Source: Allobosea sp. LC85
GTDB taxonomy: Bacteria > Pseudomonadota > Alphaproteobacteria > Rhizobiales > Beijerinckiaceae
Direction: 5' to 3'
Assembly (NCBI RefSeq): GCF_000735605.1
Contig: NZ_JPKG01000059.1
Location: 248,001 to 312,000 of the forward strand
DNA length: 64,000 bases
Position numbers and translations under genes: made by a program. Shown here in pieces: positions 62,079-64,000 of this stretch. Under the pieces are notes generated by a model. It ran no database searches. It was not told the DNA's origin and worked only from the letters and a program-made list of their open reading frames with translations. Each line of letters starts with the position of its first letter. The stretch's first letter is position 1.

Positions 62079-62687
62079 ATGGCTGCCGCCATGCAAGATG
62101 ACAATGATGCGCTCCCGCCGTCCTGGCGCCAGCGTCCCAAGCCGGTCGGATTCGAAATCACGTACCGGCTGAAGGGCGATACGCTCGAGATCGACAGCAC
62201 ACGCAAGGTCGATCAGGTCAGGCTCTCGGCGGTCGAGCACGTGCGCTTCGTCTATGCGCCGAGCAATATCTCCTCGAAGGGCTTCAAGACGCAGCTCAGG
62301 TTGAGCGACGGCAAGAGCATCACCTTCGGCAACCTGTCCTGGCGCTCGCTCACCGACATGGAGCGCGACGATGCCGGCTATCGCGCCTTTGTCGAAGCGC
62401 TGTCGGCAGCAATCGTCAGGGCCAATCCGCGTGTCCGCTTTCTCGCCGGCAAGCCGAACTGGAACTGGTGGCTGCTGACTGTGGTCAGCGGCCTGTCCTT
62501 GCTCATGTTGATCATGTTCACGCTGCGCGCCTTCCTGCAGGGCTCCAACTCGGCGGGATGGCTGGGTATCCTGCTCGCCATCGCCTCGCTCTGGCAGGTC
62601 GGGCCGATGGTCAAGCTAAACCGCCCCCGCGAGTTGCAGTCAGGCGAAGTGCCGGACGATCTGGTGCCGCGCGCCTCGACAGGCTGA
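62079..62687 (+). CDS. Membrane-anchored protein of unknown function
   Basis: 202 residues; an alternative start is ATG 62091. The first 130 residues are soluble and beta-rich (FEITYRLKGDTLEIDSTRKVDQVRLSAVEHVRFVYAPSNISSKGFKTQLRLSDGKSITFGNLSW), resembling a PH-like fold as an inference. Two helices follow (WLLTVVSGLSLLMLIMFTL and AGWLGILLAIASLWQV). The layout suggests a membrane protein with a cytoplasmic PH-like N-terminus. No function recognised. Probably co-transcribed with the VWA gene. Confidence 0.75.
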   Translation: MAAAMQDDNDALPPSWRQRPKPVGFEITYRLKGDTLEIDSTRKVDQVRLSAVEHVRFVYAPSNISSKGFKTQLRLSDGKSITFGNLSWRSLTDMERDDAGYRAFVEALSAAIVRANPRVRFLAGKPNWNWWLLTVVSGLSLLMLIMFTLRAFLQGSNSAGWLGILLAIASLWQVGPMVKLNRPRELQSGEVPDDLVPRASTG

Positions 62688-62708
62688 CCGGCCCGCGTTT
62701 CGCCGACC

Positions 62709-63137
62709 TCAGCCGCTGCGCACGACCAGCACCGAGCATTTCGCGCGGCGCACGATGGCCGATGCATTGGAGCCAATGACATAGGCGAGCATACCGGGCT
62801 CGTGCGAGCCGATCACGATGAGATCGGCGCCGCTGGCATCAGCTTCCGCCAGCACTTCGCCATGGATCGAACCGACCAGCACTTTTGCGGAAACACGATC
62901 TGGCGGCAACGGAATGCTGGCCGCGATATCGGCGAGTTTGGCCTCCGCCTCACTCTGTTGCTCGGTGTCGAAATCGGCCGGCACGAACTCCATGTAGGTG
63001 ATCGGCACGAGCGACCGGACATATACCAGTCTTATGGTGCCGCCGGACGCCTCGGCGAAGGAAACCGCCGCTTTGATGGCGAGCGCCGCGAAGTCGACCT
63101 CGGCAAGATCAACGGGAACCAGAATCGATCTGTACAT
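62709..63137 (-). CDS. Universal stress protein (UspA family)
   Basis: 142 residues from ATG 63137; GGGGGGAT is just upstream. It starts MYRSILVPVDLAEVDFAALAIKAAVSFAEAS and ends with the nucleotide-binding loop DLIVIGSHEPGMLAYVIGSNASAIVRRAKCSVLVVRS. The first part of the G-2x-G-9x-G(S/T) motif is changed (GSHE instead of GSHG), so ATP binding is doubtful. Cytoplasmic stress-response role. Monocistronic and convergent with the gene ending at 62687. Confidence 0.88.
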   Translation of the reverse strand: MYRSILVPVDLAEVDFAALAIKAAVSFAEASGGTIRLVYVRSLVPITYMEFVPADFDTEQQSEAEAKLADIAASIPLPPDRVSAKVLVGSIHGEVLAEADASGADLIVIGSHEPGMLAYVIGSNASAIVRRAKCSVLVVRSG

Positions 63138-63342
63138 CGCATCCCCCCGATTTTCGGCATCGTCAGATTGCGTAGTTGCCGCCCTATGATACCACATCCA
63201 GGCACGCGCGGCGTCCTGCGTGGTCGCCATGTTGGGGCGGAATTGACGCAGCCCGGACCTCGCCTAAGAGTATCGCCGCACGGAACCAGTCTTGTGAAGT
63301 CCGTGGCGACGCCAATGGCCGTTCCTCCTGCCCGGTAATCCG

Positions 63343-64000
63343 ATGACCGACGCCCAGCCCGCTTCACGCGCCCGACGCGCGCTGCTGCACTCGCCTGCCG
63401 CCTTCCTGATGGTGCTGGCCTTCGTCAACTGGCTCGGCTTTGCAAGCTGGAGCGCGCTGCTCAACAATTTCGCCAAGGAAGCTGCCGGTTTCACCGGGCA
63501 GGATATCGGTATCCTGCAATCGGTCCGGGAGATTCCCGGCTTTCTCGCCTTCACGGCGATTATCCTGTTCTGGTTCATGCGCGAGCAGATCCTCGCCTAT
63601 CTCAGCCTGCTCACGCTCGGTTTCGGCGTTGCGATCACCGGTTTCTATCCCAGTCTCGGCGGGCTCCTGATCACCACCACGATCATGTCGCTCGGCTTCC
63701 ACTACTATGAGACCGCGCAGCAATCCCTGCAGCTGCAGTTGCTGCCCAAGGCGGAGGCCCCAAGGCTCCTTGGCAAGATCGCCGGCGCCTCGGCCGCCGC
63801 ACAGCTGCTTGCCTTCGGCTCGATCGCGCTGATCTGGCGGCTTTTCCAGCCGGGCTACACCATCGTCTTTGTGGTGGCGGGCCTCCTCACCATCGGCCTG
63901 ACCGTCGCCGCCTGGCTGCTGTTTCCACGCTTTCAGGGCGCGGTGCCACAAAACAAGGGCTTCGTCCTGCGCAAGCGGTACTGGCTCTATTACGCCCTGA
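63343..64000 (+). CDS. MFS transporter, 3'-truncated by the window edge
   Basis: 219 visible residues from ATG 63343, open to the window end. There are about six membrane helices: AAFLMVLAFVNWLGFASWSALLNNFAKEAAGF, LAFTAIILFWFM, LSLLTLGFGVAITGF, LLITTTIMSLGFHYYE, AAQLLAFGSIALIWRLF and VVAGLLTIGLTVAAWLLF. This is the N-terminal half of a 12-helix major facilitator. Substrate unknown; the rest lies outside. Confidence 0.85.
   Translation, partial: MTDAQPASRARRALLHSPAAFLMVLAFVNWLGFASWSALLNNFAKEAAGFTGQDIGILQSVREIPGFLAFTAIILFWFMREQILAYLSLLTLGFGVAITGFYPSLGGLLITTTIMSLGFHYYETAQQSLQLQLLPKAEAPRLLGKIAGASAAAQLLAFGSIALIWRLFQPGYTIVFVVAGLLTIGLTVAAWLLFPRFQGAVPQNKGFVLRKRYWLYYAL

Noticed and set aside
1-64000. 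tRNA, rRNA, CRISPR, IS element or prophage
   Set aside because: No cloverleaf, rRNA segment, regularly spaced repeats, transposase or phage gene was seen in reading both strands; a dedicated scan was not possible.

Overview
The window is high-GC, tightly packed bacterial chromosome. It reads as an alphaproteobacterium of the Hyphomicrobiales (Rhizobiales), with a Bosea/Beijerinckiaceae-like gene repertoire. Evidence: a Rhizobium etli-type asparaginase (PF06089 family), a rhizobial-type malic enzyme with a phosphotransacetylase-like tail, a TIGR03808-type Tat-exported repeat protein, DUF3750 and DUF900 proteins, and many ABC importers. The genus is an inference. I see no rRNA, tRNA, CRISPR, insertion sequence or prophage.

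Layout. 1-4.7 kb: methylmalonyl-CoA mutase small subunit (5' end outside the window), thiD, and the large subunit, in one coupled operon. 4.7-9.1 kb: a small secreted protein, then a potFGHI-like polyamine importer on the minus strand. 9.2-17 kb: DUF3750 protein, a methionine gamma-lyase-like PLP enzyme divergent from an Lrp regulator, two exported alpha/beta hydrolases, the G-protein chaperone meaB, and a Tat-exported beta-helix protein. 17-23.4 kb: a metallophosphoesterase and a family-5 ABC importer without ATPases, divergent from a HAD phosphatase-RpiR regulator pair, with two operator-like sites between. 23.5-31.6 kb: asparaginase, an esterase, a stand-alone Lrp effector domain and a complete dppABCDF-like importer. 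31.7-34 kb: malic enzyme. 34-41.6 kb: hydrolase, an oppABC-plus-fused-ATPase importer, and D-amino-acid transaminase. 41.6-52.4 kb: purine salvage and catabolism, with guanine deaminase divergent from xdhABC, which runs into a BMP-type nucleoside/purine importer. 52.6-58 kb: livKHMGF-type importer plus a cupin. 58-64 kb: small secreted protein, PilZ protein, FAD aromatic monooxygenase, HU, CoxE-like VWA protein, membrane protein, UspA, and the start of an MFS transporter.

How it works together: the region is mainly nutrient scavenging. It has six ABC importers (polyamine, three peptide/family-5, nucleoside, liv-type), each beside enzymes that could process the imported compound. MutAB plus MeaB feed propionyl-CoA carbon into the TCA cycle, and the malic enzyme drains malate to pyruvate.

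The strongest non-coding signals are: (1) a near-identical 19-bp dyad upstream of both the liv operon and the FAD monooxygenase, suggesting one aromatic-acid regulon; (2) two related operators 33 bp apart in the RpiR/ABC divergent promoter; (3) dispersed nested-hairpin repeats placed directly after stop codons in the sense orientation; (4) a hairpin after almost every family-5 or BMP binding-protein gene.
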